From assembly GCA_947396885.1 (NCBI GenBank), contig OX377205.1, positions 24,849,407-24,913,406 on the forward strand: a stretch of 64,000 nucleotides of DNA, in the 5' to 3' direction. Within the stretch, counting starts at the first letter, position 1. The number at the start of each line of letters is the position of its first letter. The notes under the pieces are model-generated. The model made no database searches and was not told the origin of the DNA. It saw nothing but the letters and a program-made list of their open reading frames with translations. The stretch comes from Heligmosomoides polygyrus polygyrus (lineage: Eukaryota; Nematoda; Chromadorea; Rhabditida; Heligmosomidae). Below are positions 41,171 through 49,438 of this stretch, piece by piece. The position numbers and the translations under genes were made by a program.

Positions 41171-42230
41171 GTTCTCGTCGCTGACGGCTTTTTGCATTTT
41201 GTAACTTATCTTCGACGAGGACCTATAATTCCATTTTTAGCACATTTTTGAGCGAACGGCTGATGGCGACTTGCATTTACGTCTATTTGAAGACGGAAAC
41301 GTGTTTCAGGTAAAATGTTTTATTCATGACGTGAAGCAAGTCAAAAATTCAAAGCAAAGCAAAAATAAAAAGTAAAATGAAATCAAAAATCAACAAAACT
41401 TAATGAACATAATAAATAATCGACTGTTTCGTCAGTGATTGTAAGGAGACAGCTTGCATAAGGTGTGCAATTTGTGAAGAGCATGTTTGTTTTACACATT
41501 TTTTTCCGTTGTTCCATCAGTGTTGAGGAAGGTTCGAACAGAGGTTGTAGTCGATTTTTTATATGTGTAGAAGTAGTTCATTTTCAATACGTTTAATTAT
41601 CTTGATTAAGTTTTGTTGATTTTTGATTTTATTTTACTTTGGTACCAGTTAAAGGTTCCGACTCCACAGACACAACTTCGGTCGAACAGCCGTAGTAACG
41701 GTATAGGTGGTCTCCGACCGAATCGTGAAAAACCGATGTCAGCTTCGTGATCAGCACCCCAAATAACCCCCCTCGACGAAGTTTCAGCGAAATCGGTGAC
41801 CCTGCCTGGACCACCCTTGTTAACGGTATGGGTGGTCGCCGACCGAGTCGTGAAAAACGGATGTCAGATTCGTGATCAGCACCCCAAATAACCCCCTAGA
41901 CGAAGTTTCAGCGCAATTTTTTTTTCGACCGATGTCGTGTCGGTGGAGTGGGAACTTTTAACTAGTGCCTTTACTTTTTATTTATTATGTTCATTAAGTT
42001 TTGTTGATTTTTGATTTCATTTTTACTTTTTATTTTTGCTTTGCTTTGATTTTTTGACTTGACTTCACGTCATGAATAAAACATTTTACCTGAAACACGT
42101 TTCCGTCTTCAAATAGACGTAAATACAAGTCGCCATCAGCCGTTCGCTCAAAAATGTGCTAAAAATGGAATTATAGGTCCTCGTCGAAGATAAGTTACAA
42201 AATGCAAAAGAGCCGTCAGCGACGGGAACC
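41171..42230. repeat. Inverted pair of SINE-like repeats with duplicated centre
   Basis: The left arm 41171-41410 (cgtcgctgacggctttttgc, ttcgacgaggacctataatt) is the inverse of the right arm 41969-42230 (aattataggtcctcgtcgaa, gcaaaagagccgtcagcgac). A shorter inner pair is at about 41602-41670 and 41940-42010. The centre (41696-41930) is two tandem copies of a block of about 120 bp containing gatcagcaccccaaataacc. That block also occurs at 34110-34260. Confidence 0.85.
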
Positions 42231-42286
42231 GAACCAATGACCTCAATCCTGTGAAGCGAGCACCCTACCACTGCGCCGCCGTCGCT
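42218..42286 (-). tRNA. tRNA-like sequence, probably SINE head or tRNA pseudogene
   Basis: On the minus strand it begins AGCGACG and ends CGTCGCT, a perfect 7-bp acceptor stem. It has a D-arm-like GGCGCAGTGGTAG (A box) and a T arm with GGTTCGGTTCC, one base off the B box. The anticodon arm around GCTTCACAGGATTGAG does not form a clean 5-bp stem, so I cannot assign an amino acid. It leads straight into the repeat body at 42217 and below, which favours a SINE promoter head. Confidence 0.55.
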
Positions 42287-42959
42287 GCTGGCAGCGCTAA
42301 TAGCCGAACCGCTAATTACCGCGCAATACTGCGCCCATTGAGCGCGCCTAACACATGGAAGACACGGCGGCTTCCGCCGGCCATAACTCGCTTAGGAGAT
42401 CCATTTAGCAAATTTGGTCTACATATCTGTGATCAGCGTCTCGAGCTCTTTCACGTGATGTAGGTCTCATCCCGAAGTTCCATGGGAAGCTGACGGCATT
42501 CCCTGGTCAGCCGCGGCCGCATCATTTTCAAAGACAGGGCCTGCAACGGGTGCCCTGATTGGCTGACGCGTCCCCGCCTCTCGTGTAGGCCACACCACCG
42601 ACTAGCACCCGATTTCTCTAGTGAACTATTCTTTCCCTTGCCTTTGAAACATTGCTAGTCCACCTTTGCATCACTGTTGTATTAATTCCTCATGGCATGG
42701 AGTTCGATATGTTCTGATTAGGTAGGTTGACTAGGTAACTCGGCTGATCAACGCCTATACGTAACCTGGTCTTTTGATCGATTAGTCCGCTGCCAATTGA
42801 GGGTTCAGTGTAGCGACTAACACTCGTCTCATCATGTCCGTCGCCTAACTTTACGGTCTTGCAGCACTTCTCATTGAAGGTCTTTGCACATTAGACATTG
42901 GGTTCGACGCCGATTCGAATGATTCGGATTCGTCATTTTTTCAAATTCTGGTTTAATGG

Positions 42960-43055
42960 ATTGTGCAAATAATGGGGATAATGGGGATCAATTTTCCGCG
43001 GATATCGTTAAAGCGGTGCGAGACCTCAGCCCTGGGGGTAATCGAGGTCGCTGAA
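42960..43055 (+). repeat. Left part of the repeat hit by BEL element 1
   Basis: The segment cctcagccctgggggtaatc, gaggtcgctgaa is resumed after the element at 52586 (ctgaacacgaatctgg). The same block occurs intact at 52690-52725 (cagccctggggtagtcgagg, tcgctgaacacgaatctg), so the pre-insertion site can be read. The interval 42290-42959 shows no recognised feature. Confidence 0.8.
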
Positions 43056-43260
43056 TATCGTCGTGCCGACGATCCGGCCCCTTCCCCCCTCGCCCCGCCC
43101 CAACAAGGGTGCGAGGGGGTTTGCCAACACTCTGCCATATTGCGTCCAAGATAAAGGGTTGGTCGTCGCTGTTCTCTTCCTCCTGTGTCCATAATAACAT
43201 TACCACTGAACCACTGTTTTGTCCCACGGGTATACTACCCAAAAGTCTCGCGCCCACACA
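43056..43260 (+). repeat. 5' LTR of BEL element 1
   Basis: 205 bp, starting TATCG and ending CACACA. I see no difference from the 3' LTR at 52381-52585. It starts with a perfect 7-bp hairpin, ATCGTCG-tgc-CGACGAT, followed by a second stem CCCCTCGC/GCGAGGGG. I see no TATA box or AATAAA inside it, so promoter and poly(A) control are not evident. The outer ends are set by the 5-bp target duplication. Confidence 0.95.
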
Positions 43261-43263
43261 TTT

Positions 43264-43281
43264 TGGTGCAACGGCCTAACA
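43264..43281 (+). other. Candidate primer-binding site
   Basis: TGGTGCAACGGCCTAACA begins three bases after the 5' LTR. TGG at this place is the expected complement of a tRNA 3' CCA. I cannot say which tRNA it pairs with. Confidence 0.5.
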
Positions 43282-43498
43282 AGCCTATTTTTCCCGTGTC
43301 AAGGCGTCGCAACCTTGAGGCCAGGAATAGAGACTAGCTCAGACAAGAGCAATTCTAAGTCGGTTAACAGTTCACAAACCGCAGTCAAGCTATAGCTTGA
43401 TTTCTCGCTACTCATAGCGACCAAACCTCCGGTACATAGTACGGGACGAGATTTTAATTAATTTTTCGAACGAAAGAAAAATTTTCCAATCAAACAAA

Positions 43499-46400
43499 AT
43501 GGCTCTTCATTTTTACAAGACGCCCATTGTTCAGAGTGCAACAACTCTCAAAAATTTAGTTACTCGTTACAGCGAGTACACACCTCAGGTAGATTTTCCC
43601 GTTATAGATGAGGAATCCTACGAAAAGTGTAGGTCCACCATAGTTCTCTTGGAAAGTAGCATAAAGCACCTTAAAATTGGTCAAGAGAAACTGCAAAAAC
43701 TATTTGTAGAAATCAGAGAACACTACAACAACTGTAAAAATAAAACAGAAAGAAAGGACATAATGCAGGAAATAGAACAGATTGAGCACGAATCCAAACT
43801 ACACGCAACTACGGCAGAATCGGAGGAACTCACCCTTAAACTGAGTGCGCGCTTGGACGAAGTAAAGTGTGTGCGTGACCGAATGGACGTCAAATTGGGA
43901 TATATCACCCAAAGAGCGCAGAGAATTGAATCCAAAAGCTTAGAAAAAGGCTTGGAAAACTCTGTAACAAATGATCAAGCCGTCGCAGATCAAAACAACG
44001 CCCAAACCACTGGAGAAGCCACGCCTTCGCCAAACTTGGATGCTCCAGACAATAACGAGCAATCCATTCAAGTGGTACCCAAACCGTTCAGGTCTATCAA
44101 GCCGCCTCAAGCTTCGCTGCCTACATTCAGTGGAAATGCCGAAGATTTCCCAGAATACTGGGCTGTATTTGAGACTCTAGTTCATAAAAGCTCAGAGCTC
44201 GATGTAATGGAAAAAATTTTGCTACTAAAAGAAAGTCTTAAGGGCAGAGCACAAGATTCCATAAAAGGGATCCGACTAATACCAGAAAATTATACCTGGA
44301 TTATCAAAACGCTTTGTGAAAAATACAACGATAGCGATGCAAATCGACCACAAATCGTTCAAAAACTTGTCACTATGAAACCAGCAACTAATTCTGCTGA
44401 CAGTTGTACTTCAACATATGACCAAATACAAATTTTGGTTAATCAAATGATCTCCGCTGGATACGATGTCCGAAAAACATCTGATCCTATGTGGTCAGAA
44501 ACTATCCTAGCAAAATTTCCAAGGGAAATCGTCAAAGGGGTTTTGATCTTGTGCCGCACACAATCTAATCAAAATATAGATGATCTTTTGAACGCACTCA
44601 AGAACGAGATAGCGGCAAAGAGATACGTCGAGAACAGAATAGGGCACTCGATACACGAGAGGGTCAACACCGGCGCAACAGATAAGACCACTTATCCGCG
44701 ACCTCATAGCAATGATAAGTGCGCGTTTTGCCACAGGAGCAATCATGTATCTGTTGCGTGTCGCACAGTACCCGACCTAAGCACCCGCCGAAAAATGTTA
44801 AGAGATGAAAAACGCTGTTGGAAGTGTTTTTCACCAAGCCACAATAGTTTCGATTGTCAGAAACCAGATTGTCCACAGTGTGGACAAAAGCATCATGTAA
44901 CCTTATGCTACAGAAAAGAAACTACCACTTCAAGGAGTCAAAACACCACATGGAACCCTGGTCAAAGAAACGCCAGGACAAGCAATCAAGCTGCTAGGCC
45001 TAATCTCAATCAAAATAGAGATCGCCGCAACCCTAACGGTTTCAACAGTGGTAACAGAAACGTTGCAAATAACAACTTACACACAAAGAGTGAAAATACC
45101 CCATCGGAAATTTGCGAGCAACGCCAAACTGCTTCCCAGCAGCTCGTACTGATGACTGCTGAAGGCAACCTCTGGAATCATAATAGAAACGAGTTCGAAA
45201 AAGTGCTATTCTTCTTCGACTCTGGCGCCCAGAAAACAGTCATCGAAGAGAATTTAGCGAACCGCTTCGGTCTTCCCAAGGAGACGACGGAAATTTGCAC
45301 GATGTCAGGCATCGGCGGACACATTGAACATTTCCAAAGCCACATAGTACTGACAAAGGTTAGCACAGTATTCGGAGAAGAACTGGAACTAAAGATCCAA
45401 ACAAAACCCGTAATAACAAATGGGTTTCCGAGTGTTAACCTCAATAAGGCTGACATCACCTTTCTGAAAGAAAACAAAATTCACCTAGCAAATTCAAAGC
45501 TTCGTGGTGAGCATCAAATCCCGCATGTTCTAGTCGGACTAGATTACTACCATGATCTAGTTTGCAGTCCTGATCACAATCTAACAACACCAACGGGACT
45601 TCATATCGCTACTACCGTATTTGGTCCATCCATATACGGAAAAGGTTTGACAAGACATCAAACCGAAGGAACTACCGTCATCTACAGCATGACGGCAGTT
45701 CATGAGAACAACGAACAAGAAATGCTTCGCAAAATGTTCGAACTAGACGGACTCGGAATCGTAGAAAAAGAGTGCCAAAATGATAGCAAAGCATTCGACT
45801 ACCTGGAACACTACTCCAAGACTGTCTGTTTCAAAAATAACTTCATAACAGCACCTTTTCCACTGAAAGAAAATGTGTCACGATTAGAAAACAATTATTC
45901 TGTGGCGATTCGACGCCTAGAATCACTTCAAAAAGCACTGCGTCTAAACCCTGAGCAATGCAAATGGTACTTTGAGATAATACAAAAGTACAGTAATGAA
46001 GACATGATAGAAACGTTTTCAAAGACACATCCAGAGGCGGTTAGTACCTACTATATGCCTCACTCAGGGGTCTGGAAACCAGCCAAAACAGTGCCTCTAC
46101 GCATAGTCTTCGACGCTTCTTCAAAAAAGAAGAATCAACTGTCTTTAAACGACGTGATTCATAAAGGAGAGTCGTTTATAAACAAAATCCATGATATCAT
46201 CGTTACATCTCAAACAGAGAAGATCCTTCTGTTATGCGATATAGAGGCAGCTTTTACGCAAATACGCCTAATCGATTCCCATAAAGATTTGTGCAGATTC
46301 TTATGGGTGAAAAACATAAATCTTCCTCCAACCAGAGACAATTTGGTCGAATATAGGTTTAAAAGACTGCCGTTCGGCGTAACAGCATGTCCTAGCATAC

Positions 46401-46669
46401 TAAATATGACTTTAGTATCCTACCTGAATAAAATCAATACACCACTGGCGAAAGAGATCGCCAGCAACTTATACGTCGACAACATAATGATGTTGGCAGA
46501 AAATGAAGATGAAGCAATCTCGAAATACCACGAGTCAAAACGCTTATTTTCAAAAATTGGCATGAATTTACGCGAGTACGTCTCAAATTCAGCAGCAGTT
46601 AATGCAAAAATACCCCAAAAAGGACAGATTGGAATCGTCCTACATCAAAATACTCGGAGTAGAGTATAA
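43499..46669 (+). CDS. gag-pro-pol: BEL element 1 gag-protease-reverse transcriptase (first part)
   Basis: 1056 codons from an ATG 238 bases after the LTR. Residues 1-400 are Gag, with an N-terminal coiled coil (EKLQKLFVEIREHYNNCKNK) and the BEL Gag block PPQASLPTFSGNAEDFPEYW. Zinc knuckles start near residue 408: CAFCHRSNHVSVAC, CWKCFSPSHNSFDC, CPQCGQKHHVTLC. The aspartic protease motif FFDSGAQKTVIE is at about 574. RT motifs are LLLCDIEAAFTQIRL (914) and YVDNIMML (992, where YVDD is usual). The frame ends shortly after, within RT, by leaving the true frame near 46612; the rest of RT continues in the +1 frame. Confidence 0.93.
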   Translation: MALHFYKTPIVQSATTLKNLVTRYSEYTPQVDFPVIDEESYEKCRSTIVLLESSIKHLKIGQEKLQKLFVEIREHYNNCKNKTERKDIMQEIEQIEHESKLHATTAESEELTLKLSARLDEVKCVRDRMDVKLGYITQRAQRIESKSLEKGLENSVTNDQAVADQNNAQTTGEATPSPNLDAPDNNEQSIQVVPKPFRSIKPPQASLPTFSGNAEDFPEYWAVFETLVHKSSELDVMEKILLLKESLKGRAQDSIKGIRLIPENYTWIIKTLCEKYNDSDANRPQIVQKLVTMKPATNSADSCTSTYDQIQILVNQMISAGYDVRKTSDPMWSETILAKFPREIVKGVLILCRTQSNQNIDDLLNALKNEIAAKRYVENRIGHSIHERVNTGATDKTTYPRPHSNDKCAFCHRSNHVSVACRTVPDLSTRRKMLRDEKRCWKCFSPSHNSFDCQKPDCPQCGQKHHVTLCYRKETTTSRSQNTTWNPGQRNARTSNQAARPNLNQNRDRRNPNGFNSGNRNVANNNLHTKSENTPSEICEQRQTASQQLVLMTAEGNLWNHNRNEFEKVLFFFDSGAQKTVIEENLANRFGLPKETTEICTMSGIGGHIEHFQSHIVLTKVSTVFGEELELKIQTKPVITNGFPSVNLNKADITFLKENKIHLANSKLRGEHQIPHVLVGLDYYHDLVCSPDHNLTTPTGLHIATTVFGPSIYGKGLTRHQTEGTTVIYSMTAVHENNEQEMLRKMFELDGLGIVEKECQNDSKAFDYLEHYSKTVCFKNNFITAPFPLKENVSRLENNYSVAIRRLESLQKALRLNPEQCKWYFEIIQKYSNEDMIETFSKTHPEAVSTYYMPHSGVWKPAKTVPLRIVFDASSKKKNQLSLNDVIHKGESFINKIHDIIVTSQTEKILLLCDIEAAFTQIRLIDSHKDLCRFLWVKNINLPPTRDNLVEYRFKRLPFGVTACPSILNMTLVSYLNKINTPLAKEIASNLYVDNIMMLAENEDEAISKYHESKRLFSKIGMNLREYVSNSAAVNAKIPQKGQIGIVLHQNTRSRV

Positions 46670-49394
46670 CATTCATCAGGACACCTTCGTGGTCAAAACC
46701 AAACTGCCCCAAGTGGCTACCCTTACAAAAAAGGATATTGTTAGCTACATTAATTCAGTCTACGATCCAATAGGACTCGCCGGGCCACTACTAGTGAACC
46801 TCAAATCTTTAATGAGGGAAGTCTTTGACACCGGTATCGACTGGAAAACTCCTCTAAACCAAGAAATTCGAAATAAATGGAACCAATTGTGCAAACAGGT
46901 AGACAACGCCGTTATTTCCATTCGGCGACCTATTTTCCAACACAGTGAGAACAACGGCACCCGTCTTTGGGTCTTCGCAGATGCAAGCGGAGTCGCCATG
47001 TCCACGTGTGCATACATGCAATGCATGACAACGCAAAAAATTTCCTCTTTGCTCAGCGGAAAGACCAAACTCACTCCCAAAAAGTGCCGCCAAACGATCC
47101 CACGCCTTGAAATGGTTGGAATCCTCATGGCAGCACGCCTTAGCAGCAACATAGTTGAATGCTACAAAGAGATCAAAACCGTCACAATAGTGTCCGACAG
47201 CGAAATCGCACTCTACTGGCTACAAAGTAACAAAAAACTACCAATTTTCGTAGAAAATCAGCGTAGTAAAATTCAGAAAACCAAGGACCGACTTGAATCT
47301 GAAGGCATTGCCGTGAACTTTCTTCACGTCACCACCACCTACAATCCTGCAGATGCGGGAACTAGGGGATTAAATTCCAATGAGATAAACAATCACGATT
47401 GGATTCAAGGACCACGCTGGCTTCAAAACAGTGCAGACACTTGGCCGCTGAGAAAAGTCGAATCACTCGAGAAAAGTGACGATGGGGAAGATGATTTAAT
47501 AATACTTCCAATCCAAATGACAGTCGAAATTACTAATCCCCCTGAATCGATTATTGACCTAACGAGATTTTCAAGTCTTGACAAGGTCTATCGTGTGACA
47601 GCCATACTATGCAAAACACTGAAAAAGTGGACACTCGCAACGAATCAAAATCGGTCAACAAACATAGCATTATGTAAGCTATCATGCTTTGAGGAAGCAC
47701 AAGAAACATCAGCACGCGATATAGAACTTGCTGAAGAAGTAATTTTTTTACAAGAGCAAAAAGTCTCAAAACTAGACGACTTACGAAAGCGATTTCGCAA
47801 TAAAACTCTGGTTTGCGATAAAAACGGTATAATAAGACATGAATCTCGATTACAAAACGCCGAGATTCCATTAGATGCCAGATCACCAATATATATACCA
47901 CAAAATTCAGAGCTAATCCGCCTTATAGTGCTACAAATCCACAAAAAGAATGCCCACTGTGGAAAGGATCATGTAATAGCAGTTGCTCGACAGCGTTTTT
48001 GGATCCCTCGAGCTTCGAGTGCATTCAAAAAATTCTTGAAGAACTGTGCGACATGCAAAAGATATCAAGGATTGCCCTTAGGCGCCCCTCATATGCCTCC
48101 ACTCCCTGTTGATAGAGTGACAAGATCAAAACCCTTTGAAAATGTCGGTTGCGACTTCATGGGACCGTTCAACTCAAAAGAACAGGACAAAATGTATGTA
48201 TGCCTATATACATGTCTAACAACGCGCGCACTGCACCTCGAACTTGTCGAAAATATGTCAACTGGTGCTTTCCTCAACAGCTTCGTGCGATTCGTCTCTA
48301 GGAGAGGAGTGCCGCGCATTATGAGGACTGACTGCGGATCAAACTTCAAGCACGGTGAACAAATAATTGCCAAAATGTTCGAGAAAAACACCACTTCAGG
48401 TGAATCGGTAATGTCCTACAGTGCAAATGAGAGAATTAAATGGATTTTCAATCCACCAGCGGCACCATGGATGGGTGGCGCATGGGAAAGGCTGGTAGGA
48501 TCAGTCAAAAAGGCTTTCAACAAGTCAATAGGACGGAAGAAACTTGGGTTTACCGAAATGTTCACGGTACTTACTCGAATTGAAGCCATTCTCAATACAA
48601 GACCACTCACTATGTCGAATTCTTCGGACATGGAAAATACCCCACTGCGACCTATAGACTTCCTACAGGGAAAAATCAAATTCTCCTTGCCCTACTCTGA
48701 GGATAACGTCGACTGGCGCGATCCTATATTCGACCGTGAAGTTATCCAGACTGAAAAACAAGCGATAGAAGCAATGAGACACTCAGAGCACATTGCAAAC
48801 AAGTTCTGGGACAGCTGGAAATCATTATATTTGATATCCCTCAGGGAAACTCAGAGAATACTCCTAAAGCAACGAAGGCACCTCACCAGGATATGCCCGG
48901 TGGTTGACGAAATAGTAATAATTGAACAAGATCTGATACCGAGAGGCAACTGGCCCTACGGAAGAATAACACAAGTTGTAGAATCTGCCGACGGATTGGT
49001 CCGCTCGGCAAAAATTCTCATGTCAAACGGCAAAATCATACAACGACCGCTTAACAAGATATTTCCTCTTGAAATTCGCAGTATACCTGAGAATCCAGCG
49101 GAGCCCAATTCTGAATCACAAAATGATCAAGCAAGCAATGAAGACCAAATAGCTACGGACATAAGTACACCGGATCCTAATCTGAAAGATGATAGGAGAA
49201 CACTAGAAAATGCTGACCAAATCTTGAATACCCAGGAAAACCTTCCGATGAGAACTGAAAGGCAGATTCTGCCTCGCGCATCTAAAACTCGAGCATACGA
49301 GGTTATCAGGGATTTCGAGAGAAGCCTAGAACATCCACAAACATCGAAATTCCCAGTATCCTCATTCTTATTTCTGGCAGTACTCTATCACTAA
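46602..49394 (+). CDS. pol: BEL element 1 RT end, RNase H and integrase
   Basis: A continuous frame of 930 codons, offset +1 from the upstream ORF with 68 bases overlap; its ATG is probably not a true start. It contains the RT connection (SYIKILGVEYN), RNase H (LWVFADASGVAM, TIVSDSEIALYWLQ), the integrase HHCC zinc region (HKKNAHCG, CATCKRYQG) and the integrase catalytic core with Asp in GCDFMGPF (about residue 518), Asp in TDCGSNF (577) and Glu in GGAWERLVGSV (629). The C-terminal integrase domain (RGNWPYGRITQVVESADGLV) is followed by an acidic tail. It ends 45 bases before the annotated env start; env is in the -1 frame. Confidence 0.93.
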   Translation: MQKYPKKDRLESSYIKILGVEYNIHQDTFVVKTKLPQVATLTKKDIVSYINSVYDPIGLAGPLLVNLKSLMREVFDTGIDWKTPLNQEIRNKWNQLCKQVDNAVISIRRPIFQHSENNGTRLWVFADASGVAMSTCAYMQCMTTQKISSLLSGKTKLTPKKCRQTIPRLEMVGILMAARLSSNIVECYKEIKTVTIVSDSEIALYWLQSNKKLPIFVENQRSKIQKTKDRLESEGIAVNFLHVTTTYNPADAGTRGLNSNEINNHDWIQGPRWLQNSADTWPLRKVESLEKSDDGEDDLIILPIQMTVEITNPPESIIDLTRFSSLDKVYRVTAILCKTLKKWTLATNQNRSTNIALCKLSCFEEAQETSARDIELAEEVIFLQEQKVSKLDDLRKRFRNKTLVCDKNGIIRHESRLQNAEIPLDARSPIYIPQNSELIRLIVLQIHKKNAHCGKDHVIAVARQRFWIPRASSAFKKFLKNCATCKRYQGLPLGAPHMPPLPVDRVTRSKPFENVGCDFMGPFNSKEQDKMYVCLYTCLTTRALHLELVENMSTGAFLNSFVRFVSRRGVPRIMRTDCGSNFKHGEQIIAKMFEKNTTSGESVMSYSANERIKWIFNPPAAPWMGGAWERLVGSVKKAFNKSIGRKKLGFTEMFTVLTRIEAILNTRPLTMSNSSDMENTPLRPIDFLQGKIKFSLPYSEDNVDWRDPIFDREVIQTEKQAIEAMRHSEHIANKFWDSWKSLYLISLRETQRILLKQRRHLTRICPVVDEIVIIEQDLIPRGNWPYGRITQVVESADGLVRSAKILMSNGKIIQRPLNKIFPLEIRSIPENPAEPNSESQNDQASNEDQIATDISTPDPNLKDDRRTLENADQILNTQENLPMRTERQILPRASKTRAYEVIRDFERSLEHPQTSKFPVSSFLFLAVLYH

Positions 49395-49438
49395 TTGCGC
49401 CTGCGGCTGCAAAAGAGGTCGCACCCAACGTAAGCTGC

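Noticed and set aside
40878..41204. Open frames across the run of N
   Set aside because: They exist only because undetermined bases contain no stop codons.
42218..42286. Functional tRNA gene
   Set aside because: Acceptor and T arms are good but the anticodon stem does not pair, and the sequence continues directly into a repeat body; SINE head preferred.
46602..46669. Programmed +1 frameshift as in other retroelements
   Set aside because: The site is inside RT, not between Gag and Pol, and the overlap follows a homopolymer; an indel or sequence error is simpler, though not proven.
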